Source: Pandoraea pneumonica (lineage in GTDB: Bacteria; Pseudomonadota; Gammaproteobacteria; Burkholderiales; Burkholderiaceae). From it: 64,000 nt of DNA. Under the pieces are notes generated by a model. It was not told the origin of the DNA. It ran no database searches and saw only the letters and a list, made by a program, of their open reading frames with translations. Both the position numbers and the translations under genes were made by a program. Shown one piece after another: positions 34,392 through 42,662 of this stretch. Positions within the stretch are counted from its first letter, which is position 1, and each line of letters starts with the position of its first letter. The stretch is from the NCBI RefSeq assembly GCF_902459645.1, contig NZ_CABPSK010000002.1, forward strand, positions 806,001 through 870,000, given 5' to 3'.

Positions 34392-34407
34392 TGGCATGAC
34401 TATTGCT
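34392..34407 (+). promoter_or_regulatory. sigma-54 (RpoN) -24/-12 promoter of ABC transporter operon
   Basis: TGGCATG-ACTA-TTGCT: GG at 34393-34394 and GC at 34405-34406, ten bases apart, and a near-perfect match to TGGCAYG-N4-TTGCW. Transcription would begin near 34418, giving a leader of about 64 nt before the binding-protein ATG at 34482. It lies in the 380-bp gap after the IclR gene. Confidence 0.7.
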
Positions 34408-34481
34408 TTCTTACGCGCGTGCTGCTGCGTTGTCTGGATTCCCGACATCGCGCAAGCCGATCTAATAAGAGAGGAGACCTT

Positions 34482-35453
34482 ATGTTCAAGCAATGTCTTG
34501 CCGCCGCGGCCTTGTGCGCGGTTTCGCTGCACGCTTTCGCCGACGATCTGGTGCGTCTGGGCAACCTGAAGTTCGCCCACTACGGTGCTGTGTCGTACAT
34601 GAAGGTGATTGGTCCGAAGTACGGTCTGAAGATCGAAGAACGCATGTTCGCCAAGGGTGTGGACATCATGCCGGCGATCGTTGCCGGTCAGATCGACGTG
34701 TCGGCAAGCGCGCTTGATGCCGCCATCGCAGGTCGTGCGCAGGGGGCGCCGATTTACGCTGTGGCCGGTTTCGCCAAGGGCGGCGTGCGCATCGTGTCGA
34801 AGAAGGGCATTGCTGTCACGAAGGTGGCCGATCTCAAGGGCAAGAAGGTGGGTGTCGCCCGTGGCGGCGCACAGGAACTCATCCTCTACGCAGAACTGGC
34901 CAAGGCCGGTCTGACGTGGTCGGATCAGCCGGGTGCGAAGGACGTGCAGATTCTGTTCATGGCCTACGCCGATCTGAACCAAGCCCTCGCCGCTGGCAGC
35001 ATCGATGCCATGTGCCAGTCGGAGCCGCAGGCTTCGCAAGCCATCAACAAGGGCTTCGGCGTCGAAATGCTCAAGCCGTACGACACGCCGATCGGCGAGC
35101 CGGTGCGCGCCCTCGTCATCACGGAAAAGCTCTACAAGGAAAAGCCGGACGTGGCCCAACGTCTGATGTACGCCTTCGTGGAAGCGACCGATTACTTCAT
35201 CAAGAACCCGCAAGCGGCCGAGAAGTACGTGCGTGAAGACATGTTCAAGAACCAGATCACGCAGCAAGACTTCACCGATGCCATCGGCAACTCGCCGTAC
35301 AGCTACGATCTGAGCACGTCGCACGTGCAGCTCACCACCGACCTGATGAAGCAATACGGCGTGGGCAAGCTGCAAGATCCGGTGCCGAAGGCTAACGACT
35401 GGGTCAAGCTCGACCTGCTCGCCAATGCCAAGACCAAGCTGAACATCAAGTAA
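34482..35453 (+). CDS. ABC transporter substrate-binding protein, NitT/TauT (NMT1) type
   Basis: 323 aa. Signal peptide 1-20 (HAFA/DD). NMT1/OpuAC-like type-II binding fold: KFAHYGAVSYMKVIGPKYGLKIEERMFAKGVDIMPAIVAGQIDVSASALDAAIAG and KGKKVGVARGGAQELIL. This class serves nitrate, taurine, sulfonates, pyrimidines and other N- or S-compounds, so the ligand cannot be read. Co-directional with permease and ATPase genes. Given the amidohydrolase upstream and the sigma-54 promoter, a nitrogen source such as an N-formyl amino acid is my inference. ATG at 34482 with GAGGAGA ahead. Confidence 0.9.
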   Translation: MFKQCLAAAALCAVSLHAFADDLVRLGNLKFAHYGAVSYMKVIGPKYGLKIEERMFAKGVDIMPAIVAGQIDVSASALDAAIAGRAQGAPIYAVAGFAKGGVRIVSKKGIAVTKVADLKGKKVGVARGGAQELILYAELAKAGLTWSDQPGAKDVQILFMAYADLNQALAAGSIDAMCQSEPQASQAINKGFGVEMLKPYDTPIGEPVRALVITEKLYKEKPDVAQRLMYAFVEATDYFIKNPQAAEKYVREDMFKNQITQQDFTDAIGNSPYSYDLSTSHVQLTTDLMKQYGVGKLQDPVPKANDWVKLDLLANAKTKLNIK

Positions 35454-35466
35454 GGCGAGGTCACTA

Positions 35467-36300
35467 GTGGCAGCTGTTCTTGCTTCCTCCGGCTCGCGCT
35501 CGTCGCGCGCGCTACGCGGCGTGTTGATTCCGCTCGCGGTCGTGGTGATCTGGCAGATCATCACCGGCCTCGAGTGGATCAACCCGATCATTCTCCCGTC
35601 GCCGGTCGCGGTCGTGACCAAGTGGTGGCAGTACCTCAAGCCGACCGTCACGATGGCCGAGGGCTTCGGCGCGTGGCTGCATTCGAGCGAACTGCTCACC
35701 GATGCGGCCAATAGCCTCTATCGCGTGGTCATGGGCTTTCTGGTCGGCACGGTGATCGCCTTGCCGCTCGGGCTGCTCATGGGCACGAGCACCCGCATCT
35801 ACGGCCTGTTCAATCCGCTGGTGCAGGTGGTGCGCCCGATCCCCCCAATCGCTTACATTCCGCTGGCCATTCTGTGGTTCGGTCTGGGTAACCCGCCCGC
35901 GTTCTTCCTCATCGCACTCGGGGCTTTCTTCCCCGTGCTGATGAACACGATCGCTGGCGTGCGCCACGTCGACGGGATCTATCTGCGCGCGGCGCGCAAC
36001 CTCGGTGCGGGCCAGTTCACGATCTTCCGCCGCGTGATCATGCCCGCCGCGACGCCGTACATCCTGTCGGGCATTCGCATCGGCATCGGTACCGCTTTCA
36101 TCGTGGTGATCGTGGCCGAGATGATTGCCGTGAACAACGGGCTGGGCTACCGCATTCTGGAAGCGCGCGAGTACATGTGGTCCGACAAGATCATCGCCGG
36201 CATGCTGACCATCGGCTTGCTGGGTCTGGTGATCGACCTCGGCATGGATCGTCTCAATAACCACCTGCTCAAGTGGCATCGTGGTCTGGAAACCAAGTGA
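35467..36300 (+). CDS. ABC transporter permease (NitT/TauT type)
   Basis: 277 aa, GTG start at 35467 with GGCGAGG upstream. About six transmembrane helices. The EAA-loop region reads YLRAARNLGAGQFTIFRRVIMPAATPYILSGIRIGIGTAFIVVIVAEM, the standard BPD_transp_1 signature. It forms the inner-membrane channel for the upstream binding protein; 13 bp separates the genes. Confidence 0.93.
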   Translation: MAAVLASSGSRSSRALRGVLIPLAVVVIWQIITGLEWINPIILPSPVAVVTKWWQYLKPTVTMAEGFGAWLHSSELLTDAANSLYRVVMGFLVGTVIALPLGLLMGTSTRIYGLFNPLVQVVRPIPPIAYIPLAILWFGLGNPPAFFLIALGAFFPVLMNTIAGVRHVDGIYLRAARNLGAGQFTIFRRVIMPAATPYILSGIRIGIGTAFIVVIVAEMIAVNNGLGYRILEAREYMWSDKIIAGMLTIGLLGLVIDLGMDRLNNHLLKWHRGLETK

Positions 36301-36310
36301 GGCGAACGAC

Positions 36311-37105
36311 ATGCTGATCGAAATCGAACACGTCAACAAACAGTTCGCCGTTCCTGGCGGCACGGTCGATGCGCTCAAGAACATCGATCTGAACATCGGC
36401 ACGGGTGAGTTCGTTTGCCTGCTGGGGCCTTCGGGCTGCGGCAAGTCGACGCTGCTCAACGCGCTGGCCGGCTTCGTGCAACCCACGTCGGGCGCGATTC
36501 GCATCGACGGCCGCGCCGATGCGGCCGCCGAGCCGGGCCCGGACCGCGGCATGGTGTTTCAGGAATACGCCTTGTTTCCGTGGATGACGGTGGCGCAGAA
36601 CATCGCGTTCGGACTGGAAATCAAGGGCATGAAGCGCGCCGAGATCAACGAGCGCGTGGACTTGCTGCTGGGCAAACTCAATTTGCGCGAGTTCCGCGAG
36701 CGGTTTCCGCGCGACCTGTCGGGTGGCATGCGTCAGCGTGTGGCGATTGCCCGCGTGCTGGCGCTCGACAGCCCGATCATGCTCATGGACGAGCCGTTCG
36801 GCGCGCTCGACGCCCTCACGCGTCGCACGTTGCAAGACGAGCTGCTGCGCATTTGGGAGGAATTCAAGAAGACGATCATTTTCGTCACACACAGCATCGA
36901 GGAGTCGATCTATCTGGCCGACCGGGTCGTCGTCATGACGTACCGACCGGGCACGGTCAAGCGGGACATGGCAATCGAATTGCCGCGCCCGCGCGACACG
37001 GCAGGCAGCGAATTCAATGAATTGAAGAAGGAGCTGGCCCAGATGGTGATGGAGGAGCAAATGCGCTTCGCGCAAAGCGAGATCCGCGGGGTCACCGCAG
37101 ATTAA
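36311..37105 (+). CDS. ABC transporter ATP-binding protein (NitT/TauT type)
   Basis: 264 aa. Walker A GPSGCGKST at residues 39-47, Q-loop FQEYALFPW, signature LSGGMRQRVAIARV, Walker B IMLMDEPFGALD and switch His in FVTHSIEESIYL. Standard SsuB/TauB-like ATPase. Starts 10 bp after the permease. A sigma-54-like sequence (36969-36984) lies within its last 140 bases, facing dctA. Confidence 0.94.
   Translation: MLIEIEHVNKQFAVPGGTVDALKNIDLNIGTGEFVCLLGPSGCGKSTLLNALAGFVQPTSGAIRIDGRADAAAEPGPDRGMVFQEYALFPWMTVAQNIAFGLEIKGMKRAEINERVDLLLGKLNLREFRERFPRDLSGGMRQRVAIARVLALDSPIMLMDEPFGALDALTRRTLQDELLRIWEEFKKTIIFVTHSIEESIYLADRVVVMTYRPGTVKRDMAIELPRPRDTAGSEFNELKKELAQMVMEEQMRFAQSEIRGVTAD
36969..36984 (+). promoter_or_regulatory. 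intragenic sigma-54-like promoter, possibly for dctA
   Basis: TGGCAAT-CGAA-TTGCC: GG-N10-GC with TGGCA and TTGC conserved, inside the ATPase gene, about 165 bp before the dctA ATG. dctA is RpoN-dependent and DctD-activated in rhizobia, and dctB-dctD sit just downstream here. The 44-bp gap before dctA holds no other promoter I recognise. The match may still be due to coding sequence. Confidence 0.4.
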
Positions 37106-37149
37106 TAACAAGGGTGGTGGCTTGCCCCGCCGCCTGAAGAGGAAACAAC

Positions 37150-38436
37150 ATGCAAACGAAGACCAAGAAACCCTTTTACCGCATCCTGTACGTGCAGGTG
37201 CTGATCGCCATCGTGATCGGCGTGCTGCTCGGCCATTTCAAGCCCGATCTGGCCGTGCAGATGAAGCCGCTCGGCGATGCGTTCATTAAGCTGATCAAGA
37301 TGATCATCGGCCCGGTGATCTTCTGTACCGTCGTGACCGGTATTGCCGGCATGGAAGACATGAAGAAGGTCGGCCGCGTCGGTGGTAAGGCGCTGATCTA
37401 CTTCGAAGTCGTCTCGACGCTCGCGCTGGTGATCGGTTTGATGGCGACGCACATCCTGAAGCCGGGTGCCGGCTTCAACGTCGATATCAGCACGCTCGAT
37501 CCGAAGGCGATCGCGGGTTACGCCGAGAAGGCTGCCCACGGCGATACGTTCGTCGACTTCCTGCTGCACCTGATCCCGAACACCATCACCGATGCGTTCG
37601 CCAAGGGTGAGATTCTCCAGATCCTCGTGATCGCTATTCTGTTCGGTGCCGCATTGGGCATGATCGGTGAGCGTGGCCGCGTGGTGACGGGCTGGATCGA
37701 CAGCGTCTCCGGCGTGCTGTTCCGCGTTGTGCACATCATCACCAAGGTTGCCCCGCTGGGTGCTTTCGGTGCGATGGCCTTCACGATCGGTAAGTACGGT
37801 ATCGCGTCGCTGGTGCCGCTGGCCAAGCTGATGGGCACGTTCTACCTGACGTCGTTCCTGTTCGTGATCGTCGTGTTGGGTCTGATTGCCAAGTTCACGG
37901 GCTTCTCGATCTTCCGCTTCCTCGCGTACATCAAGGAAGAACTGCTGATCGTGTTGGGTACGAGCTCGTCGGAAGCCGCGCTGCCGCACCTGATGGAAAA
38001 GATGGAGAAGGCCGGTTGCTCGAAGTCGGTGGTGGGTCTGGTGATCCCGACCGGTTACTCGTTCAACCTGGACGGCACGAACATCTACATGACGATGGCC
38101 GTGCTCTTCATTGCACAAGCGACCAACATCGACCTGACCTGGGGCCAGCAGCTCACGCTGCTCGCCGTGGCGATGCTGACCTCGAAGGGCGCCTCGGGCG
38201 TGACCGGCGCGGGCTTCATCACGCTGGCCGCAACGCTGGCCGTGATTCCGACGATTCCGGTTGCCGGGATGGTGCTGATTCTCGGTATCGACCGCTTCAT
38301 GAGCGAGTGCCGTGCGTTGACCAACATCTGCGGTAACGGCGTTGCCACGATCGTTGTGTCGGCCTGGGAAAAGGAACTGGACCGTAAGAAGCTTGCCGAG
38401 GCGATGTCGGGCAAGAAGGGTCCGGAACTGGCCTGA
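37150..38436 (+). CDS. dctA: C4-dicarboxylate transporter DctA
   Basis: 428 aa, eight-helix dicarboxylate/amino acid:cation symporter. Typical blocks: [24 protein letters not shown], the serine-rich hairpin [39 protein letters not shown] and [22 protein letters not shown]. Takes up succinate, malate and fumarate (also orotate in some species) with cations. Followed by its own sensor-regulator pair. Ribosome site GAAGAGGA before the ATG at 37150. Confidence 0.96.
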   Translation: MQTKTKKPFYRILYVQVLIAIVIGVLLGHFKPDLAVQMKPLGDAFIKLIKMIIGPVIFCTVVTGIAGMEDMKKVGRVGGKALIYFEVVSTLALVIGLMATHILKPGAGFNVDISTLDPKAIAGYAEKAAHGDTFVDFLLHLIPNTITDAFAKGEILQILVIAILFGAALGMIGERGRVVTGWIDSVSGVLFRVVHIITKVAPLGAFGAMAFTIGKYGIASLVPLAKLMGTFYLTSFLFVIVVLGLIAKFTGFSIFRFLAYIKEELLIVLGTSSSEAALPHLMEKMEKAGCSKSVVGLVIPTGYSFNLDGTNIYMTMAVLFIAQATNIDLTWGQQLTLLAVAMLTSKGASGVTGAGFITLAATLAVIPTIPVAGMVLILGIDRFMSECRALTNICGNGVATIVVSAWEKELDRKKLAEAMSGKKGPELA

Positions 38437-38446
38437 AGTTAGGGCA

Positions 38447-38473
38447 CAGGCGGGGAGCGGTTTTCCCCGCCTG
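38447..38473. repeat. 10-bp inverted repeat after dctA
   Basis: CAGGCGGGGA / TCCCCGCCTG with a 7-base loop, directly after the dctA stop. It lacks a T tract, so it may stabilise the dctA 3' end or act as a weak, rho-linked terminator. Confidence 0.55.
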
Positions 38474-38551
38474 GCGGAACATTCGCCACCGGGCGGTGCG
38501 GCACAGGCACAATAGCGCCTGAGCTTCGCCGCCCGGTGGTCCTTTGGTTCC

Positions 38552-38597
38552 GCGATTGCCGCAGGCAGTGCGTCCGCACGCTGCCTGCGGCAATCGC
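38552..38597. repeat. 17-bp perfect inverted repeat between dctA and dctB
   Basis: The left arm (38552-38568, GCGATTGCCGCAGGCAG) is exactly complementary to the right arm (38581-38597) across a 12-base spacer. As RNA this is a very stable 17-bp hairpin; as DNA an extended palindrome. No T tract follows. It lies 180 bp before the probable dctB start and may be an operator, an RNA-processing site or an attenuator. Confidence 0.7.
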
Positions 38598-38776
38598 CTG
38601 AACCGGCAATGCTAAAGGCATGCAATTGCTGTAACACCGCCAACATGGCCACCCTGCAAGACAATTCGATCCGCGCACGTCAGAGCGAGCGCCCCTCGGG
38701 GGCTGCCGCACCGCACGTGAACGCCGCGGAGCACCGGCGCGACGGAGTCTCGATCGAAATTGAGAGGACCGTGCCG

Positions 38777-40639
38777 ATGCGCCGTTGGTTGTGGATCGCC
38801 GCCATGCTCGTGGTGAGCGCCCTGTTTTGCTGGTTGACGTACGCGCTGAGCTGGCAGCGCGGCGTGGCCGACCTGCGCGTGAACGCCGGTGCTCGCGTGG
38901 AGCGTTACGCCGGCAGCTTGCGCAGCACCGTCGATCGCTACGAATTCCTGCCCTATCTGCTCTCGCTGCACCCGTATGTGCACGATTTGCTGCTGCATCC
39001 CGAAGACCGCGCGGTCGTGCAGCGCGCCAACGATTACCTGTTCGACGTAAATCAACGCGCGAAAGCGTCGGCGGCTTATGTCATTAACGCCAACGGGCTG
39101 GCGCTGGCCGCGAGTAACTGGCGCGAGAAGGCGACGTTCGTCGGTCAGGAGTATCGCTTCCGCCCGTACTTCATCGATGCCATCGGCGGTGCGCTGGGAC
39201 GCTTTTACGGTGTGGGGACCACATCGGGCGAACCGGGCTATTTCGTCTCGCAGCCGATTCTGGTCGACGGAAAGATTCAGGGCGTGGTCGTCGTCAAACT
39301 GAATCTGGAATGGTTTCAACGGGCTGGCGCCGATGCATCCGAGCCGGTGGTCGTCGCCGACGATCACGGCGTGGTGTTTCTCTCGTCGGAGCCGCGTTGG
39401 CAATATCGGGCGCTCGCGCCATTGGCGCCCGACGTGACGGCGGCGCTGGCGAGCACCCGGCAGTATTACAACCAGCACATCACACCGCTGAACTGGAGCG
39501 CCGACGAGCGTCTGGATGCCGATGGCGAAGTGGTGACCGTGCGCGATGGCCGTGGGGCAGGTAAGACGCGGCGCTTTCTTGCCGTGCAGCGCAAATTGGG
39601 CGAGCCCGACTGGACGCTAATGTATTTCGCGCCGCTCGATCAGGTCATCGCGAACGCGCGCATCGCAGCGGTGGCGGCGGCGTGTTTGGCGGCGTTCACT
39701 TGTTTGCTGGGCGTGGCGTGGAATCAGCGGCGTCAGCGGGTGCGCGATATGTTGAAGAGCCGCGAGCTGCTGCAATCGGCTTATGCCGAATTGGGCGAGC
39801 GGGTGGCGGAGCGCACGGCGGATCTGCAATCGGCCAACGAGCGGTTGCAGACGGAAGTGCAGGAGCGCTCGCGCACCGAGCATGAGTTGCGCGAGGCGCA
39901 AAGCGAGTTGGTGCAGGCGTCGAAGCTGGTCGCGCTGGGGCAGATGGCGGCAGGCATTACGCACGAATTGAATCAGCCCCTGTCGGCGCTGCGCAGCTTT
40001 TCGGATAACACGCGCGTGCTGCTCGATCGCGAGGAGTACGGTGCGGCGCGCGAGAACCTCGAAGCGATTGCGTCGCTCACCGATCGCATGGGCCGGATTA
40101 CGGGGCAGTTGCGGCTGTTCGCGGGACGGGCACGGCGTGGCGATAGCGAGGCATCGGTGCGCCGCGCGCTCGATAACACGATGATGCTGTTGCGCGGGCG
40201 CATGGCAGGCATTCAGTTGTCGGTGACGTTTGCCGAGGGGCTCGACGATGTGCAGGTCGCTTGTGAGAGCTTGCGGCTCGAGCAGGTGTTGATCAACGTG
40301 GTCGGCAATGCCATCGACGCGGTGGTGAGTGTGCAGCCGCCGATGCAGCAGCCACCGCAGCCGTCGATTTGGATCGACGTCGATGCCGACACGCAGTGGG
40401 CGCGCATTTATGTGCGCGACAACGGACCCGGTATCGCACAGGCGCATATGTCGCGACTGTTCGAGCCGTTTTTCAGTACCAAGGAGGGCGGTCAGGGTAT
40501 GGGACTCGGACTCGCCATCTCGTCGTCCATCGCTCAGGAGAACGGCGGCCAACTGGTCGCTCGTAATGTACCGGGTGGTGGTGCGGAATTTCTCGTGACG
40601 CTGCGCCGCGTGCATCGCGCCGGCGCGACAATCGCATGA
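38777..40639 (+). CDS. dctB: C4-dicarboxylate sensor histidine kinase DctB
   Basis: 620 aa from the ATG at 38777 with ribosome site AGAGGA; an upstream ATG at 38645 would add 44 residues. Membrane segment near residue 5-25, a periplasmic double-Cache sensor (RYAGSLRSTVDRYEFLPYLLSLHPYV is the DctB signature), a second membrane segment near 290-310, a coiled coil, HisKA with His396 in GITHELNQPLSALRSF, and HATPase boxes NVVGNAIDAV, DNGPGIA, FFSTKEGGQGMGLGLAIS. Senses C4-dicarboxylates and phosphorylates DctD. Stop overlaps the dctD start. Confidence 0.94.
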   Translation: MRRWLWIAAMLVVSALFCWLTYALSWQRGVADLRVNAGARVERYAGSLRSTVDRYEFLPYLLSLHPYVHDLLLHPEDRAVVQRANDYLFDVNQRAKASAAYVINANGLALAASNWREKATFVGQEYRFRPYFIDAIGGALGRFYGVGTTSGEPGYFVSQPILVDGKIQGVVVVKLNLEWFQRAGADASEPVVVADDHGVVFLSSEPRWQYRALAPLAPDVTAALASTRQYYNQHITPLNWSADERLDADGEVVTVRDGRGAGKTRRFLAVQRKLGEPDWTLMYFAPLDQVIANARIAAVAAACLAAFTCLLGVAWNQRRQRVRDMLKSRELLQSAYAELGERVAERTADLQSANERLQTEVQERSRTEHELREAQSELVQASKLVALGQMAAGITHELNQPLSALRSFSDNTRVLLDREEYGAARENLEAIASLTDRMGRITGQLRLFAGRARRGDSEASVRRALDNTMMLLRGRMAGIQLSVTFAEGLDDVQVACESLRLEQVLINVVGNAIDAVVSVQPPMQQPPQPSIWIDVDADTQWARIYVRDNGPGIAQAHMSRLFEPFFSTKEGGQGMGLGLAISSSIAQENGGQLVARNVPGGGAEFLVTLRRVHRAGATIA

Positions 40640-41982
40640 TGTACAAGAACCTGCAAATCCTCTTCGTCGAAGACGACGAACTCGTGCGGCGTGCCACGCT
40701 GCAAAGCTTGCAACTCGCAGGTCTGGACGCCTTCGGACTCGCGTCTGCCGAAGCCGCGCGCGAGCGCATTACGCCGGACTTCGCCGGTATCGTGGTCTCC
40801 GATATTCGTCTGATCGGCATGAGCGGGCTGGAACTGCTCGCGCATTTGCGTCAGCACGCGCCGGAAGTGCCGGTGATTCTCGTGACCGGGCACGGCGACA
40901 TTTCGATGGCCGTGCAGGCGATTCGCGACGGTGCCTACGACTTCATCGAGAAGCCGTTCGCGCCGGATCGGCTGATCGAATCCGCGAAACGTGCGCTCGA
41001 GACGCGCAAGCTCATGCTGGAGAACCAAGCGCTGCGCCGGGAACTGGCGGAGCAGGGCGGGCGGGCGTCGCGCATCATCGGGCGTAGTCCGTCGATGGAG
41101 ACGCTGCGCACGCTGATCGCGAACGTGGCCATGACCGATGCGCCTGTGCTGATCAACGGTGATACCGGGACTGGCAAGGAGTTGGTCGCGCGCAGTTTGC
41201 ATGAGTTGTCACGACGCCGCGATGCGCCGTTCGTTGCGCTGAACTGCGGCGCGTTGCCCGAGGCGATTTTCGAGAGCGAGATGTTCGGTCACGAAGTGGG
41301 CGCGTTTACGGGCGCGGCCAAGCGACGTATCGGCAAGCTGGAACACGCGTCGGGCGGCACGCTTTTCCTCGACGAAATCGAGAGCATGCCTGCCGCGTTG
41401 CAGGTGAAGTTGCTGCGGGTGTTGCAGGACGGTGTGTTGGAACGGCTTGGGTCGAATCAGTTGATTCGCGTCGATTGTCGCGTGGTGGCGGCAGCCAAGG
41501 GCGATATGGAACAACTGGTGCGCGAAGGCACGTTCCGGCGTGACTTGTTCTACCGGCTTAACGTGGTCACGCTGGCGTTGCCGCCGCTGCGCGAGCGCCG
41601 CGAAGATATCGTGCCGTTGTTCGAACACTTCTTGCTCGATGCGGCGGTGCGCTACGGGCGCCCTGCGCCGTTGGTGACGGAGCGCATGCGACAAGAGTTG
41701 ATGCAGTCCGACTGGCCGGGCAATGTGCGCGAACTGCGCAATGCCGCTGACCGGCTGGTGCTGGGGGTGGCGAGCGTGCCGCAAGACGATTCTCACGCGC
41801 CGCTGCCGCTCAAGGAGCAAGTGGAGCGTTTCGAACGTGCGGTGCTGCAAGAGGCACTGGATCACAGCAAGGGCAACGTTGCGGCGACAGCCGAAGCGCT
41901 GCATGTGCCGAAGGCCACGTTGTATGAAAAGCTCAAGCGCTATGGCTTGCAGACGAAGGGGCAGGGTGAGGGGGAGCGGTAA
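40636..41982 (+). CDS. dctD: sigma-54-dependent response regulator DctD
   Basis: 448 aa. Receiver domain with acidic pocket D13/D14, phospho-acceptor Asp56 (VVSDIR) and Lys107; AAA+ domain with Walker A GDTGTGK (175-181), the sigma-54-contacting loop GAFTGA (222-227) and Walker B FLDEIE (244-249); C-terminal Fis-type HTH (GNVAATAEALHVPKATLYEKLKRYG). All required motifs are intact, so it should activate RpoN promoters, with dctA the expected target. Starts at an ATGATG overlapping the dctB stop. Confidence 0.96.
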   Translation: MMYKNLQILFVEDDELVRRATLQSLQLAGLDAFGLASAEAARERITPDFAGIVVSDIRLIGMSGLELLAHLRQHAPEVPVILVTGHGDISMAVQAIRDGAYDFIEKPFAPDRLIESAKRALETRKLMLENQALRRELAEQGGRASRIIGRSPSMETLRTLIANVAMTDAPVLINGDTGTGKELVARSLHELSRRRDAPFVALNCGALPEAIFESEMFGHEVGAFTGAAKRRIGKLEHASGGTLFLDEIESMPAALQVKLLRVLQDGVLERLGSNQLIRVDCRVVAAAKGDMEQLVREGTFRRDLFYRLNVVTLALPPLRERREDIVPLFEHFLLDAAVRYGRPAPLVTERMRQELMQSDWPGNVRELRNAADRLVLGVASVPQDDSHAPLPLKEQVERFERAVLQEALDHSKGNVAATAEALHVPKATLYEKLKRYGLQTKGQGEGER

Positions 41983-42006
41983 ATCGCCCCCCCAGTGATG
42001 AACAAC

Positions 42007-42033
42007 AAAAAAGCGCCCTAGGGCGCTTTTTTT
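42007..42033. terminator. bidirectional rho-independent terminator
   Basis: AAAAAAGCGCCC-TA-GGGCGCTTTTTTT. Lies between the convergent dctD and TlpA-like genes and serves both. Confidence 0.9.
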
Positions 42034-42052
42034 GTGACCGTCGTTTGCGGCT

Positions 42053-42577
42053 TTAGGCTTGCTTGGCCAGTGCCTTTTCGATCAGCTTGTCGAGTTCCGC
42101 GTATTCCGGCTCGCCGACGTACTGCTTGAGCACGTGGCCGTCGCGATCGACCACGAAGGTCGTCGGCGTGAGTTGCACGTTGCCGTACTGCTTGGCGACG
42201 CTACCATCGGAATCCATCGCGACCTTAAACGGCAACTGACGCGTCTGCGCGTAGTTCATGACATACATCGGCGGGTCGTAGCTCATCGCCACCGCGACGA
42301 ATTCCAGCCCTTGGCCTTTGTACTTCTCGTACGTCTGCACCATCGTCGGCATTTCCTTCATGCACGTCACGCAGCTCGTCGCCCAGAAATTCACCAGATA
42401 GACCTTGCCCTTGAGTTGCTCGGGGCTCAGTTTTTGTCCCGAGAGCAACGTGAAGGTCGCTTGCGGCGCACGCTTCGGACCGGCGAACGTGAAGTACGCG
42501 GCAGCGGCCACAGCCAGGAGGATGGCGACGGCGAGAATCTTGCCCAGAGGGGACTTACGAGAGGTCGATGCGCTCAT
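42053..42577 (-). CDS. TlpA-type thiol-disulfide oxidoreductase
   Basis: 174 aa from the ATG at 42577. Membrane anchor at about residues 12-32, periplasmic thioredoxin fold with FWATSC69-V-T-C72MKEMP. The AhpC/TSA-Redoxin type layout and PTTFVVDRDGHVLKQYVGEPEY, with the conserved cis-Pro, place it with TlpA/ResA. The active site is C-V-T-C; most TlpA/ResA proteins have a Pro in CxPC or CPxC, so its redox potential may differ. Probably reduces apocytochromes or other periplasmic thiols. Confidence 0.88.
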   Translation of the reverse strand: MSASTSRKSPLGKILAVAILLAVAAAAYFTFAGPKRAPQATFTLLSGQKLSPEQLKGKVYLVNFWATSCVTCMKEMPTMVQTYEKYKGQGLEFVAVAMSYDPPMYVMNYAQTRQLPFKVAMDSDGSVAKQYGNVQLTPTTFVVDRDGHVLKQYVGEPEYAELDKLIEKALAKQA

Positions 42578-42662
42578 GAAACTGCCAATGTTGGTTGCGT
42601 GGGCGGGGTGAGGAGCAACAGGCCCTAGACCCCTTTCAGTGACGACGATTCTACTCTGAATC

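Noticed and set aside
37102-38664. 520-aa open frame on the minus strand opposite dctA
   Set aside because: It is the complement of dctA and its flanks: Asp/His/Arg/Gln-rich, no domain, no ribosome site. The plus strand has an intact DctA.
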